Source of the DNA: Aphrocallistes beatrix
Taxonomy: Eukaryota > Porifera > Hexactinellida > Sceptrulophora > Aphrocallistidae
Reading direction: 5' to 3'
DNA: 64,000 nt
Assembly (NCBI GenBank): GCA_963281255.1
Contig: OY725502.1
Coordinates: forward strand, 2,976,001 to 3,040,000
In this document: positions 1 through 11,146 of the stretch, piece after piece
Numbering within the stretch: position 1 is the first letter of the stretch
Layout of the letters: each line of letters opens with the position of its first letter
Position numbers and translations under genes: made by a program
Notes under the pieces: model-generated
What the model was told of the DNA's origin: nothing
Seen by the model: the letters and a program-made list of their open reading frames with translations, nothing else
Databases searched by the model: none

Positions 1-1
1 C

Positions 2-733
2 GGGCTTAAAGGGGACAAAGGCATCCCTGGAGCAGATGGAGCAAATGCATATTGCTTACCATGTGCAGGAGAAAACGGCACACGTGGAGAGGTTGGTGAA
101 CCTGGAGTAGCTGGAATTCCAGGGATTGATGGAGCTCCTGGTGTGGATGGAGATCAAGGAGAAAAGGGGGCATCGGGTGCTACGGGAGAAACTGGAGAAA
201 CTGGAAATCGCGGTGAAACGGGGGGCGTAGGGGATGAGGGAGAACCTGGAACGCAGGGAGAACAGGGAGAACCTGGAATGATCGGCGAAGAAGGTCCAGC
301 GGGCAGAGCAGGAGAACAAGGACCACCTGGTGACACTGGAGACACAGGTGATGAGGGATTGGTCCTGAAAGGCACGAAGGGACCAATAGGAGAGCTTGGA
401 GATGATGGAGAGAGAGGGATTAGAGGTAGTGACGGGACCAATGGAGACACAGGAGTCTCTGGAGATAATGGTAATAATGGTTCTAAAGGTGATCGTGGAG
501 ATGCAGGGGTAACTGGGCAGACTGGTCAAAAGGGAGAATATGGACACAAAATTGTAACGCGACAGCTAACGAACAACACCCTAGATTGCAGTCAAGAGAG
601 CCACCAAGGAATGATGTTCTATGACTCCAACAGAGGAGATCTATACTTCTGTCGTTGGGACTCCCGCAGAGAGAGAGGCACCTGGCGCTGTATAGAGAAA
701 ATCGATTGTCTCTCTGGAATGATCCAACCTTAG
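2..733 (+). CDS. Collagen chain, 3' part (5' end outside window)
   Basis: The frame is open from base 2 to the TAG at 731-733, giving 243 residues. About 180 residues are Gly-X-Y triplets, so this is a triple-helical extracellular matrix protein. The helix has two visible interruptions: a Cys-bearing stretch (AYCLPCAGENG) near residues 16-26, which could cross-link chains, and GLVLKG near residue 122. The triplets are rich in Asp/Glu and poor in Pro-Pro, as in short invertebrate collagens. The last 65 or so residues are non-collagenous and contain four Cys and the motif GMMFYDSNRGDLYFC followed by GTWRCI. That resembles the small Cys/Trp tail seen after collagen repeats in some invertebrate proteins, but I cannot name the family. 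No fibrillar-collagen C-propeptide is present. The start codon and signal peptide lie to the left of the window. Many Gly-rich shadow ORFs overlap on the other strand and are not genes. Confidence 0.9.
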   Translation, partial: GLKGDKGIPGADGANAYCLPCAGENGTRGEVGEPGVAGIPGIDGAPGVDGDQGEKGASGATGETGETGNRGETGGVGDEGEPGTQGEQGEPGMIGEEGPAGRAGEQGPPGDTGDTGDEGLVLKGTKGPIGELGDDGERGIRGSDGTNGDTGVSGDNGNNGSKGDRGDAGVTGQTGQKGEYGHKIVTRQLTNNTLDCSQESHQGMMFYDSNRGDLYFCRWDSRRERGTWRCIEKIDCLSGMIQP

Positions 734-1660
734 TGCAAGAATTGATCAGATGTAAATGTCATGAATTCTTGCATCATTTCATGATTATGTGTGTCTTTTT
801 TTATAACTTTAGGTGTAACTACTAACTATCCCATTAACCATTAACTTTTTGATTGTGTAATTACTTTCTTTATGTATAATGCTTTTGTTAGTTCTTTTTT
901 TCTGATTACTCCAGTATAATTTGGGCGCTCGATCATTTGTTCTGGGTCGCGATCCTTTTTTGGAAAGGAGTAGGATCACGATCCATTTTGAAATGTAGGA
1001 TCGGCAGTTGTAAATTAATTTTTACTGCGGTCGAAATAAGTTACTACACTCAAGATTACTGTTCTCAATCAGCTGTTTGAGGGGAAAGTCTACGAAAGAC
1101 CAAAGAAATACAAGTACAGTCGAATCCGCGACCGATGTGATCCTATTAAGCGGAGTCGACTATATATGAATAACAAATTCAGTGTTTATATTCTTAAACA
1201 AGCACGCTTCGCTTGCTTCCGCTGCGCCTTGCAGAGTCGCCCTGCGGGCGCCTGGAGTTACTCAATCTAACCTATTTTGGGAATATTTTTAACTTTATAT
1301 AAATATTGTAAACAAAAGTTAACGAATAAATTCTCATATGGATCCGAAAATATGATATTCGAATTCTACACCCCTAAAAACCCCATGTCAACCGTTGGAA
1401 GCTAGTCTCTAGCATATTATCGCTAGAAACGTAACCTTGAAAGTTCAATTAAACAGGATCTAGACATAAAATATTTGGGGGTGCCCACTCCCCCTAGTTA
1501 AAATTTGCGGGGCGGCCCACCCTCTCCAATCCATGTCTATCAAGCTGCAATAGTCACAAATTCTCGAATGAATCATTCTTTTTATCAAAAACGGGTTGTA
1601 AAATTCATTTTTGCAGTCTTCGAATGGGATTCATTTTAAGGATCTCAATTTCTATATAAA
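734..1660. other. Intergenic, repeat fragments only
   Basis: There is no gene here. 1118-1161 is a short relic of the TA-flanked element best seen at 2673-2860, keeping the CAGTCGA start and the AGCGGAGTCGACT end. 1200-1262 is a relic of the GC-rich hairpin end of the roughly 490-bp repeat described at 2176-2670. 734-1117 holds nothing I recognise beyond the presumed collagen 3' untranslated region. Confidence 0.6.
1270..1430 (+). repeat. Dispersed repeat, also found as a tandem pair at 30121-30377
   Basis: The core reading ACCCCATGTCAACCGTTGGA with flanking GAAAATATGATATTCGAATT is repeated almost exactly at about 30130 and again at about 30265. This identifies a middle-repetitive sequence of at least 140 bp. 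No terminal repeats or coding potential were seen. Confidence 0.65.
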
Positions 1661-1662
1661 GC

Positions 1663-2159
1663 AAATGCGCTTCGCTTGCTTGCGCTGCGCGGATGGCGGA
1701 CACTTTGTGTCCACCGGAGGCGCCCCCATGGGCGCCTGGGGTCACATTGATTAATTATAGGGAGATAACATCTCTAAATACGTCTGTCCTACTATTATAA
1801 ACGATATCGCACGAAAAAACACCAAATTTGTGAATTTAAAAAATTTTGATGCGTAATGATAACGTCATAACAGAGTGATGAGTCATCATTTTTTGATGAT
1901 AGTTATATCATATGTGAGATATATTAATATACACATTCTATTAAAATTTCAGCCTTCTATCACCTAAAATGGCTGAGTTATAGTCGAAAAACTGAAATTT
2001 CTAATCATAAAAAGAGTGACAATGATGTCATAATTCCATGATGAGTCGACTTTTTCATTTGAGGTCAGAACTTCGTGGAGCCATAGCCAAAAGACTCCCA
2101 CATGCCAAAATTCAGCTTTCTGTGCATGGCAGTTTCTTCAATCAATTCGTTACAGATAT
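1663..2159 (+). mobile_element. Hairpin-end repeat (CRE-element), copy 1
   Basis: This is a full-length member of the 12-copy family described at 2176-2670. The GC-rich hairpin end is on the left and the CAATTCGTTACAGATAT end on the right. One internal CRE word has decayed to AACGTCA and the other to GATGTCA, but TGAGTCA is intact. The right end runs into a short ATAG repeat that separates it from copy 2, in the same orientation. Confidence 0.75.
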
Positions 2160-2175
2160 ATAGATAGATAGATAT

Positions 2176-2670
2176 ACAAGCGCGCTTCGCTTGCTTGCGC
2201 TGCGCGGCTGGCAGACACTTCGTGTCCGCCGGAGGCTCCTTGCGGTCACCTGGGGTTACATTAGTTAATTATAAGGGAAATAGTATCTCTAAATATGTCT
2301 GTCCTACTGTGATAATCGATATCACTCGAAAAATCACCAAATTTGTCAATTTTAAAATTTTTGATGCGTAATGATAACATCATAACAAAGTGATGAGTCA
2401 TCATTTTTGATGATAGTTGCATCATACGTGAGGTATGTTAGTATACATATTCTATTGAAATTTCAATCTTCTATCTCCTATAATGGCTGAGTTATGCTCG
2501 AATAACTCTGTTGCTTAACTTTTAAAAATGTGACAATGACGTCATAATTCCATGATGAGTCGATATTTTGCTCTGAGCTCAGAACTTAGTGGAGCCATAG
2601 CCAAAAGACTCCCACATGCCAAAAATCAGCTTTCTGCGCCCGGCAGTTTCTTCAATCAATTCGTTACAGA
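2176..2670 (+). mobile_element. Hairpin-end repeat (CRE-element), copy 2, family description
   Basis: This element of about 490 bp has unlike ends. The left end is GC-rich and can form successive stem-loops: CGCGC and GCGCG flanking a short GCTTGCTTGC stretch, then GGCGGACAC-TTT-GTGTCCGCC, then GGCGCCC-TTC-GGGCGCC in the better copies. The interior is AT-rich and in most copies carries two TGACGTCAT words and one TGAGTCA. The right end is CAATCAATTCGTTACAGA. Copies usually sit in TA-rich microsatellite. No open reading frame, long terminal inverted repeat, poly-A tail or tRNA-like A/B boxes were seen. The class is unknown; a Helitron-like or other non-autonomous DNA element is possible. Confidence 0.75.
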
Positions 2671-2672
2671 TA

Positions 2673-2860
2673 CAGTCGACTCCGCTTAATCGGGCCACTG
2701 TTTAATCGGGTCAGCCGCTTAATCGGGCCACTTTTGGCAGGACCGGAATAGCTCTCACACATAGAAGCTAATACAATATATTTTCGGTTAATAGGGTTAT
2801 CCGCTTAATCGGGTCAAAATGTCCTCTGACCGATGTGGCCCTATTAAGCGGAGTCGACTG
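2673..2860. mobile_element. TA-flanked MITE, family A (Tigger/pogo-like)
   Basis: This 188-bp element has inverted ends (CAGTCGACTCCGCTTAAT and its complement) and lies between TA dinucleotides at 2671-2672 and 2861-2862. CAGT ends with a TA duplication fit pogo/Tigger-type Tc1-mariner transposition. Other copies lie at 11376-11562 and 24676-24784, with fragments at 1118-1161 and 26003-26032. Confidence 0.85.
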
Positions 2861-2865
2861 TATAT

Positions 2866-2901
2866 ATAAATATACATTAATCGAGTTTTAATAGTAAGGA
2901 T
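2866..2901 (-). repeat. 38-bp dispersed mini-repeat
   Basis: This is the complement of TCCTTACTATTAAAACTCGA followed by TTAATGTGTATATA. The same word recurs at 14131, 15801, 21426, 24591, 24631, 40575 and 46316, always ending in a TA-rich tail. Confidence 0.75.
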
Positions 2902-3149
2902 GACAAAATTATCTCGAAAATCCACACTTATAGAGACTCATCCCGATTATAGAGATAAATATTGTTTTGTCTTCACCTCTAAAGCCGCGTGCTTATAGAG
3001 GTTATAAAATGCCTTTTCATTTCCTAGGTGAAATTTATAAAACTGTACCACCAAACGTAGTTTTTATTAACCAACCACCTCATGATATGTCAAAGTCTGT
3101 GGAAGCGGTGAGCATGACTGACCACTTTTGTTAGTATGTAATACTATCA

Positions 3150-3286
3150 GGGGCGCCGAACTTTTCGAAATCTCTGGGCAATTTTGGAGTTCTAGGGGGG
3201 GCTCATCCCTAAAATTTTAATTGCGTCTATGGGCCATCTTCGAATCCAGGGGTCTCGAGCCCCCCCCGGGTTCGGCGCCTATGAAT
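3150..3286. repeat. Short inverted-repeat element with GGCGCCGAAC ends
   Basis: GGCGCCGAAC near 3151 faces GTTCGGCGCC near 3276, enclosing about 115 bp with G- and C-runs. It is probably a small non-autonomous DNA element. I could not settle a target-site duplication. Confidence 0.4.
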
Positions 3287-3352
3287 ACTATGACCATATT
3301 ACATCTGCTTCCGCTGCCCCCTATTAAGTGATATTGATTTTTGTATTATATA

Positions 3353-3828
3353 CACTAACCGGACAAAAGTATTTGTACACTATATTCTTCCCCATACAAA
3401 TAGTACTAAATTGATCTTTTCATGAAGGGAAAAGTATTCAAACTCTAAGAGCTATTAAGAGTCTGATTTAAGATTCGAAATCTTCACATTCGAATTAGTA
3501 ATAGTTGAAGATTTATAACAAATTGCTCAACCCAATGAATAAATTATCAACCTGTGGCACAAGGGGTAGTACATCACCATCATGTATAGTGATAAAAAGG
3601 GACATATGTTGCACAAGGTGGCAGTGATTGATAATTTGAAATAATTGGGAATTAGTAATTGATTAGAAATATCCTACAATAATTAATTCGAATGCGAAGA
3701 TTTCGAATTTGAAACCCGAGTAGTTGTATCACTTACCGTTTCGGAGTTTTAATCTTCATGAATAGACCCATTTAGTATTAAATGCACGTAAGATAATGAA
3801 GTGTGCAAATACTTTTGTCCGGGTAGTG
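3353..3828. mobile_element. TA-flanked MITE, family E (Tc1-like)
   Basis: This 476-bp element has inverted ends containing CCGGACAAAAGTATTTG and is flanked by TA on both sides. The interior has no ORF. Related copies lie at 14180 (running into the gap), 16051-16527, 33696-34362 (split by another element) and 37849 onward. Confidence 0.85.
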
Positions 3829-4095
3829 TATTTCCTTAGTTTTTTCTATTTTTCAGATAAGCCATACTGTTTATTTCGGTTGAAAGGTTAAAGATTGTTC
3901 TAAAAAGGCCTTGGCGGCTCCGAACACTCCGAACACTATACGCAGTCGTCGTCGTCAAACGTAAACATTGGATGTGCCTCTTTAGTCTTGAGTTTAGATT
4001 ATCCTTGTTCACCCTATTAGTAGCTGCTTTTTAATCGTTAAAAATGCTTTGAATATTTTCTGTTTTCTAGAAATAAGTTTATACCCATTTATCAC

Positions 4096-4494
4096 ATGGC
4101 AGATAGGATAACACAATTGCAGCAAGCTATACACTTGCTTTCAGAGCACTTCTACAACAGTGTTGGGTTGTTGCAGCAAATAGCTGGATCTGTGAATGAT
4201 CCGAGTACAGGGCGATCTGAAAGAAATCAAGAAGCTAGTCAGCTAGCAGTTGAGTTTTCTGATAAAATATCACGTACTTCCTACGATATCTACACCATCA
4301 TAGACTCTCTACCTACTCGCGAACTAACACCTGAAGTACAATCTCAGCGCCGGCTAGAAGCGATTGATAGGAATGATCTGATTGCACAACAACTTAAATC
4401 TAGTGTTATTGAGGGAAAAGCCATGCTGGTGAAAATTCGTAACGCACAAAAAAGAATTTCAGACTTAGAATTAGACATGTTGAAAGAAGTATAA
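4096..4494 (+). CDS. MED21: Mediator complex subunit 21
   Basis: The ORF encodes 132 residues, close to the 144 of human MED21. MED21 sits in the middle module of Mediator, pairs with MED7 through a long coiled coil, and helps pass activator signals to RNA polymerase II in the nucleus. The start MADRITQLQQAIHLL matches the family's highly conserved N-terminus (M-A-D-R-[IL]-T-Q-L-Q), which fixes the start codon. A second family signature, RTSYDIYTIIDSLPTRE (residues about 61-77), matches the RTAKDIDVLIDSLP block. Residues 85-130 are heptad-like and should form the C-terminal coiled coil. The ORF is uninterrupted, so the coding part has a single exon; an intron in the 5' untranslated region cannot be excluded. 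The gene stands between repeats with no obvious partner gene. Confidence 0.93.
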   Translation: MADRITQLQQAIHLLSEHFYNSVGLLQQIAGSVNDPSTGRSERNQEASQLAVEFSDKISRTSYDIYTIIDSLPTRELTPEVQSQRRLEAIDRNDLIAQQLKSSVIEGKAMLVKIRNAQKRISDLELDMLKEV

Positions 4495-4818
4495 GAGCAG
4501 CTACAGAGACAATTTAGTGAAGTTAATATTGTGAATCCAGATGCTTGATTACACACAGGGTGGGTAATAAGTTCTGTCCCATTGACAAAATACTGTAACT
4601 CAATTATTGGTGCTTAGAATAATGCATTTATTCTTATATCGCACCTATTACTTGGATTATGTTCTTTGATGGGCATTGATGAACTTGTTTTTGCCTAACT
4701 GAAAAAAAAAAATTTTAGGTGGTGCGCATGACGTCATCATGTATTACATTTACAAATTTTAATTTACCAAAAATATCTCGTTAATCAATTTAGATAGTCA
4801 TATTAAATGGGTTAGTAC

Positions 4819-5044
4819 CTAAGTTGACTAATTCATTGAAAGATGATGAAGAATTATGAATTATTCAAAATTTCAAACATTAGTGCAGATTCTATACCCA
4901 AAAGTGGTTAAAAGGTTGTTCATGTTATATACTATGTACCTCTAACATTGCTCAGTCCCTAATCGAAATATCAAATAATTTTTTCATTATTTTAGTTTCA
5001 AATTTTGAGTAATTCATTGATAATTCATGAATTAGTCAACTTAG
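4819..5044. mobile_element. hAT-type MITE with 8-bp target duplication GTTAGTAC
   Basis: The inverted ends are CTAAGTTGACTAATTCAT and its complement. GTTAGTAC stands at 4811-4818 and again at 5045-5052, a perfect 8-bp duplication as made by hAT transposases. The interior is rich in ATTATGAATTATTC and can fold on itself. A second copy is at 61811-62134. Confidence 0.85.
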
Positions 5045-5052
5045 GTTAGTAC

Positions 5053-6961
5053 CAGGGTTGGGTTCAAATACATATTTCTTCATCAAATACAAATACAAAT
5101 ACAAATACATCACGCAGGATACAAATACAAATACGCCTAATTTAATTAATTTAAGCACAAGTACAAGTACAAATACAAATACAAAAGGCTAAAAAGATGG
5201 GTTTACTAAATGATAAACTATCTTGTTGAAGAACTATGAGCTAGTCGTATTTTTCTTGGTTGCAATTAATAAATATCAATTGTCAAAACGTTCATCGCTT
5301 AGACAACATCTTTCTGGACGAAATATTTTACCTGCAACACTAAATATTCGTTCCACTGGAGCTGAAGATGCAGGGGTAGAAAGGTAATAACTTGCCAACA
5401 GTGAGAGTTGGGGATATTCAAGTACCATTCTTTGCCAGAAATTTAGAGGATTACAACACTCATTTTCCAGTTGTTGAGCAAAATAAAGATCAACTTGACT
5501 TTCAACACTTATAGGATTGAAATTACTCGAGGTTGGACACTCACCCATGAAGCTGAAGAGCTTACAACGCTTTTCAACTGGTGGATGTGGGGATCCTGAA
5601 TACGATTCAACTGTCGCCTCAGGGAGATGTTCTTTTAATCAATGAAATACGAATGCTAGATGCTTCTTCTGGAGTAGCCCACCTAAGTTTCCATCTAGGA
5701 TCGAGTGCTGCTGAAAATTTGAATATGTCAATACTTTCATAACGAGATAATCTTCTGTTTACCTCCAAAGCCAATGTTCGAACGAGTTTACAGCTATACT
5801 TTTCTTGAAGTTCACTTAATTCAGCGCGAAGACCCCTTATACATGGTATAACTAAACTTGAAGTTACAATATTCTGTCCAGGTGTGAAGTTGGTAGCCAC
5901 TTCAAATGGAGTTAGAATTTCTATCATCTCATCAAGAATTTTGTTTTCATAGGAAGAAAGTTTATTGGAATACACTAGTTTCTCCATAGTTTCAGGATTG
6001 ACTTTGCGGAATTTACGTATCATATTTAGTTGACTATTCCAACGGACAGGAGTGCATTGCTCTAACTTTAGCTCATTTTCAAATAGTTAGCTAATGTACT
6101 ATGTCTAATGTGACTGACTAACTTACTGACTTTGGTTATAATCCTGGTGAGGTGTTCCCCACATTCTTTCAAGCCAGTTTTAACACATAGCTGAAGTGTA
6201 TGTGCAAAACATGGATGATGTGTTGGCAAATATTCCAAAGCATCACTGTTATCTACATCTACTATATCCAAATCGTTGTCATCTAAGTCTTCTTCTAATT
6301 CAGTTGCATCCATACCAGGTAACGTAACAAATGCTCTCAACATATTAGAGGCGTTATCGGTCACAATACACCCCACTTTCCCTTGCAATTCGAAGAGAGA
6401 GATTACTTCTTCGTATTTGAGAAGAATATGTTCACCAGTATGTGGCCCACGGAAACGAGTACAGGCTAGCATTGCAGAAAGAGTTTGAAGTCATTGATGT
6501 AGTGACAAGTAATCCCTAGATAAGAGCGCATATTACGATTGGGCCATATATCAAGAGTGAGGCTCACAAACTTAGATTGAGTAGATTGAATGCTCCTCAA
6601 TATTTTTTCATGTAGTGTTGATTTTATGCTTGGAAGAAGAGAAGTACTAAGGTGTTTACGAGTATGGATGGAATATTCAGGTTTTAAGTAACCAATAAAT
6701 TTTCGAAAATATGGACAGTCAACAATAGAGAGAGCTTGAAGGTTACCAGCAATAAATGCGATAAGTAAACGTGACGCCTCTATCTGTCGGGAATTAGTAC
6801 CAGGCCATTTTAAGTTAATGGTAGGAATGAATTGGTCAATTTGCACCTGCTCATTACTTTTCAGCTTAAGCTGATCAAATTCTTTCTTATGGTGTCTCTT
6901 CATATGCGTCCATAAATTTGAAGTACTTTTTGTATTCCCAGAAACTGACTTGTTACAATGT
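5053..6961 (-). pseudogene. hAT transposon remnant (ZBED-type transposase), frameshifted
   Basis: The terminal CAGGGTTGGG at 5053 is a hAT inverted end, followed by CAAATAC subterminal repeats. The transposase reads leftward through broken frames. A BED-finger tail (HCNKS...NLWTHMKRHH) is at about 6880-6960. The first acidic block (SLTLDIWPN) is at about 6540, then IVTDNASNM at about 6350 and CFAHTLQLC at about 6200. The hAT dimerisation motif SSAPVERIFSVAGK is at about 5330. At least three frame changes separate these blocks, so it is dead. The right end is missing, replaced by the element at 6962-7204. The small element at 10801-11146 shares its ends and is probably a deletion derivative. 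Confidence 0.85.
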
Positions 6962-7204
6962 TTACGTTCTTGAGAATTGCCGGGAACGGCAAATCCGCGA
7001 ACGGTGGGACTAAAGGTTAGCGAAAATCCTGGGGTTAGGTTCTCATATAGGCTCGAATAAGAGCTAATTTGAGGATAGATACTAACATAACTAATTACAC
7101 AAGCTAATCGAAATATCCTGCAAATCCGCGAATAGTCGAGGGACTTATTCGCGAAGGGAAAATTTCGACACAAAGTATTTTCCGCGAACGGCGAGGGGTG
7201 CCTG
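6962..7204 (-). mobile_element. Truncated TA-flanked MITE, family F
   Basis: The right end (CGCGAACGGCGAGGGGTGCCTG followed by TA) and the interior match the full element at 46471-47032. The left end is lost inside the hAT remnant, close to its BED-finger region. Confidence 0.7.
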
Positions 7205-7473
7205 TACTCAATTAGGTTTTAATGTTGATATTCGTATTCAGCAGTAAATTTGGAGAAATTTGAGGGGTCACATGACCATATTTGCTGAATATTTTCCTTG
7301 ACGACGCAGGAATGTGCAACATTCCGATCTCAAACCTTCTAGTAACGCCATCGAGTGACCCCTTGTTTTGCTCCCCTATATTCCATGAGTTCAAATAAAC
7401 ATAAATCAACACTCTATATGTTCATTTAGTAGGAATTGTCCGAATTATTCAGGCGCCCCCAAAATATTTAAGC

Positions 7474-10400
7474 TTGCATAAAAACATTGCCGGCCTCCCT
7501 ACTCAAGGAATCATCCTATTTCTACTTTCCTTGTTGTTTTCTTCTCTCCTCGAACCCATCCTCTTATGCAAGGCCCTAATAATAACTGGAGACTTCAATA
7601 TCCATGTTGACATCCCGTCTGAGTTTTACAGTTCTCCGAGCTCCTTCGTTCTCTATCTTTGATCCAGCATGTGAATCAGCCAACTCATGAGAAGGGTCAC
7701 ATTCTCGATCTGATAATATCCCGTTCTGCTGACAACATCATCCTCTCTGATCCCTCTCCTGTCCATCTATTCTCTGACCATTTCTCCATCGCTAGTAGTC
7801 TCGCTTTCCAAACCTTCTCTTTCCTCTCAGGAGGCTACCTATCGTTCCAAATCCATCAACCTCCCAATCTTTCTTGCTGATCTCGCTTCCTCTGATCTAC
7901 AGGGTGTCCCAAAAGTTCTGCAACAAATGTTGCTGATGCATTAATACATAGATAAATAGATCGAATATCCGATACCTATTTTTAATCAAAAAATAGGGAG
8001 GATTATCTTAATTATTTTGCATTCCCAATGGCCTGCTTTTCTCAATTTATTTGCAATGCTGGATCATATATATCGTTGTCTAGTAAAGAATATTTTTTAT
8101 CTCAATAAAAAAACTCATATCCATGGTACATTTGACGTCTATACTTAAAATACTCGCGTTCTTATAGAAGATTTCCGTTACATAAATCAAAAGTAATAAA
8201 GTTATTTTAGTATTGTGAATCAATTACAGAATAAAGAAGTGATTAATGTAATATTTCAACAGAAAAATAGTGATCTTCAAACTTTACATTTTTGAGCTCC
8301 GAATTTTGGAGTAATTGGTATGTAATTATTCATAATTTTATAAGAAATGTTTTTTGCGTAATGGGTTGAGCTCATTTCTATGCTAGAAGGGTGTTAGATT
8401 TCATTTATGGAGGCTAATTTGGAATACAATCAAGTGATCTTAGTCAAATTAACAAAGTAAAATTAGTTGTTGCAGAACTTTTGGGACACCCTATATGTGC
8501 TAGCCCACCTGATCATCTTGAGGAACTTATTGTATCATATAACAGCACCCTATCTTCTATCTATGATCAGCCTGCTCCTCCGCGATCCAAAACCATAGTC
8601 ACCCGTCCCCGTGTCCCTTGGTTCACCAGTAACATCAAGCAGGCCAAGCGTGCGAGAAGGAAAGCTGAACGGAAGTGGCGCCAGTCTAATGACCCTGACC
8701 ATTTGGCTGAATTCAAGCATCAGAGGAATCTTGTGACTGACCTGATTGGATCAGTCAGTCCTGTCATGACCAGCGCTCACTCTTCCGTAAGGCTAACTCA
8801 CTTCTCGGCTTACGCCAGCAACAGGTCCTACCACCTCATGCTGATAAGGCTGCTCTTTCTCAGGAACTCGCCAACTTCTTTGTTCTTAAGGTAGATAACA
8901 TCCGTTCCACCATTGATTCAAATGCATCGTCGTCTTCCGTTACCCCCTCAGATAATTCAAACATCGAATCCCAACATACTTTACACCAATTCAAAGAATT
9001 ATCTGAGGAAGAAATTGTTTCCCTTGTTTCCTCTGCTCCTAATAAATCTTGCATCCTCGATCCTATCCCAGCATCCTTGGTCAAATCATCTCTACCGATC
9101 CTAGCGCCCATCCTTACGAAAATTGTAAATGGTTCCCTCTCCACTGGTCATTTTCCTTCTCCCTGGAAGCGCGCCATCATCTTGCCCAAACTTAAAAGAC
9201 CAAATCTCGATCCCATCTCTAACTATCGTCTACTTAGCAATCTTTCTTTCATTTCTAAGATCACTGAGAGGGCCACTTCTATCCAGGTCGTGAATCATCT
9301 TACATTACATCATCTCTTCCCCGGGACGCAGTCTGCCTATCGTAAACACCACATTACGGAGACTTCGCTCCTGAAGGTCACAAACGACATCCTCCTCAGC
9401 ATGAATCGCCAACACGTATCCCTTCTGGTTCTTCTTGATCTTAGCTCAGCCTTCGACACCGTCGACCATACCATCTTACTCAACCGTCTCCAGTCTCATT
9501 TCGGCATTTGCGGCTCTTCTCTGTCTTGGTTTGAATCTTACCTCTCTGGTAGGACTCAATTCGTCTCGATTAAGGGTTCTAATTCCTCCAATATCCCGGT
9601 CCAACATGGAGTTCCTCAGGGTTCTTGTCTTGGTCCGCTTCTCTTTAGCCTCTATACTAGTCCTCTATTCGACCTCATTAGGTCCCACCTCCCCGACATG
9701 CACTGCTATGCCGACGATACTCAGGTCTATCTTTCTTTTAAACCCGGTTCCATCTATTCTGAAGATTCTGCTTTCTCCGCTATCCAATCTTGCAAGCTCG
9801 ACAATACCCTCTCAATGTCTACTCAGGTCAGCAAAGTTGCCTCCTCCTGCTTCTACTACATCTATAACATCCGGCGTATTAGAAAGTATCTCTCTATGGA
9901 AGTCTGTGAAACTCTTGTTAATTCTCTTATCACATCTCGTCTTGATTATTGTGACAGCTTGCCCCTCATCCCTCTTAACTCGACTCCAGCGAGTCCAGAA
10001 CAGTGCAGCCAGGCTTATCTACAATGTCTCTCGTACCTTTTCGTCATCTCATCTTCTTATTAACCTCCACTGGCTGCCTGTTAAACATCGCATCCTCTTC
10101 AAAATTCTCCTCATAACTTACAAAGCCATCTATTATCTTGCTCCGGACTATATCATCCAGCTCATACAGGTTAAGTCATCCAATCGTACTCTACGATCAT
10201 CCTACTATCAAATCTTCCAAAACTCTGGGTGATCGTGGATTCACTTTAGCTGCGCCTGTTGATTGGAATCTTCTCCCTCGAGCATTCGGAATACCCCCTC
10301 ACTTCTTCTCTTCAAAAAACTCCTCTTTTTCCGGATCACGCACGACACACCCACTTAAATAAATACTCATTAAATTAATTTCAGTTTATATACATACCTT

Positions 10401-10540
10401 ACAAGCATACGTACACATACATACACATACATACGCATACATATACACAAATACATACATGCATAACATAAACTTATTTTATTGAATTGTACAGCGCACT
10501 TGAACATATTAATATGGAATCTGCGCTATATAAATGTATA
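7474..10540 (+). pseudogene. LINE remnant (CR1/L2-like non-LTR retrotransposon)
   Basis: Endonuclease pieces come first: ITGDFNIHVD at about 7577 and QPTHEKGHILDLIISRS at about 7675. After the inserted MITE (7900-8493) the linker resumes (RVPWFTSNIKQAKRARRKAER, about 8615). The reverse transcriptase follows at 9077-9760: FPSPWKRAIILPKLK, SNYRLLSNLSF, LLDLSSAFDTVDH, HGVPQGSCLGPLLFSLY and YADDTQ are all recognisable, and the YADD is intact. After about 9760 the frame shifts repeatedly; LLINLHWLPVKHRILFKIL and YKAIYYLAPDYI belong to the C-terminal tail typical of CR1/L2-clade elements. The 3' end has CGCTATATAAATG at about 10523, another hallmark of these LINEs, and CATACA microsatellite. Stops and frameshifts make it inactive. 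Confidence 0.88.
7900..8493. mobile_element. TA-flanked element inside the LINE (family I)
   Basis: This 594-bp insert has ends CAGGGTGTCCCAAAAGTTCT and its complement, with TA on both sides. Removing it rejoins the LINE endonuclease and linker regions, so it entered after the LINE. No transposase ORF was seen. Confidence 0.85.
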
Positions 10541-10800
10541 TTAATAAGGGGGGTGTGGGGTGGTTGCCCCCCAGAAATTTTTTTGAATCTTAGATGCTCA
10601 AATATCGACATACAGCTCTATTGTTGTTACCTAGAGAAAAGAAAATCTCGGACTATAGTAGAAGATAAATGTAATTGGGATATATATTTAGACTCAATTA
10701 ACATAAGTTTGGGGTTTTGTGTAACTTATAAGTTTGTGTGGAGTCCTGCCATACCACAGCTTCCTCCACTGCTCCACTGCCCAGCACCACGGTTCCCCAC
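10541..10800. other. Interval with no recognised gene
   Basis: The stretch between the LINE tail and the hAT-type MITE starts with a G-rich run. It contains no coding signal I trust. Confidence 0.5.
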
Positions 10801-11146
10801 CAGGGTTGGGTTCAAATACATATTTCTTCATCAAATACAAATACAAATACATCATGCAGGATACAAATACAAATACAAATACGCCTAATTTAATTATTTT
10901 AAGCACAAATACAAATACAAATACAAATACAAATACAAATACAAATACAAATACGTATTTGGACCCAACCCTGATGGCTAAACACATACATCTTGTCGAA
11001 GTATAATGCTATAAAGTTATTGATCAATTATGGAAGCCAAATACAAATACAAATACACCTGACTTAGGATATTCAGATACAAATACAAATACAAATACAC
11101 TATTTTGTGAAAATCAAATACAAATACGTATTTGGACCCAACCCTG
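10801..11146. mobile_element. hAT-type MITE with CAAATA repeats
   Basis: The ends are CAGGGTTGGGTTCAAATAC and GTATTTGGACCCAACCCTG. The flanks TTCCCCAC and CTCCCCAC differ at one base, consistent with an 8-bp duplication. The interior is mostly CAAATA hexamer arrays. An internal copy of the right end (about 10955-10973) suggests a nested or tandem structure. Confidence 0.8.

Noticed and set aside
56..547. ORFs on the minus strand and in another frame within the collagen region
   Set aside because: They are shadows of Gly-X-Y codons; the plus-strand collagen frame explains the openness.
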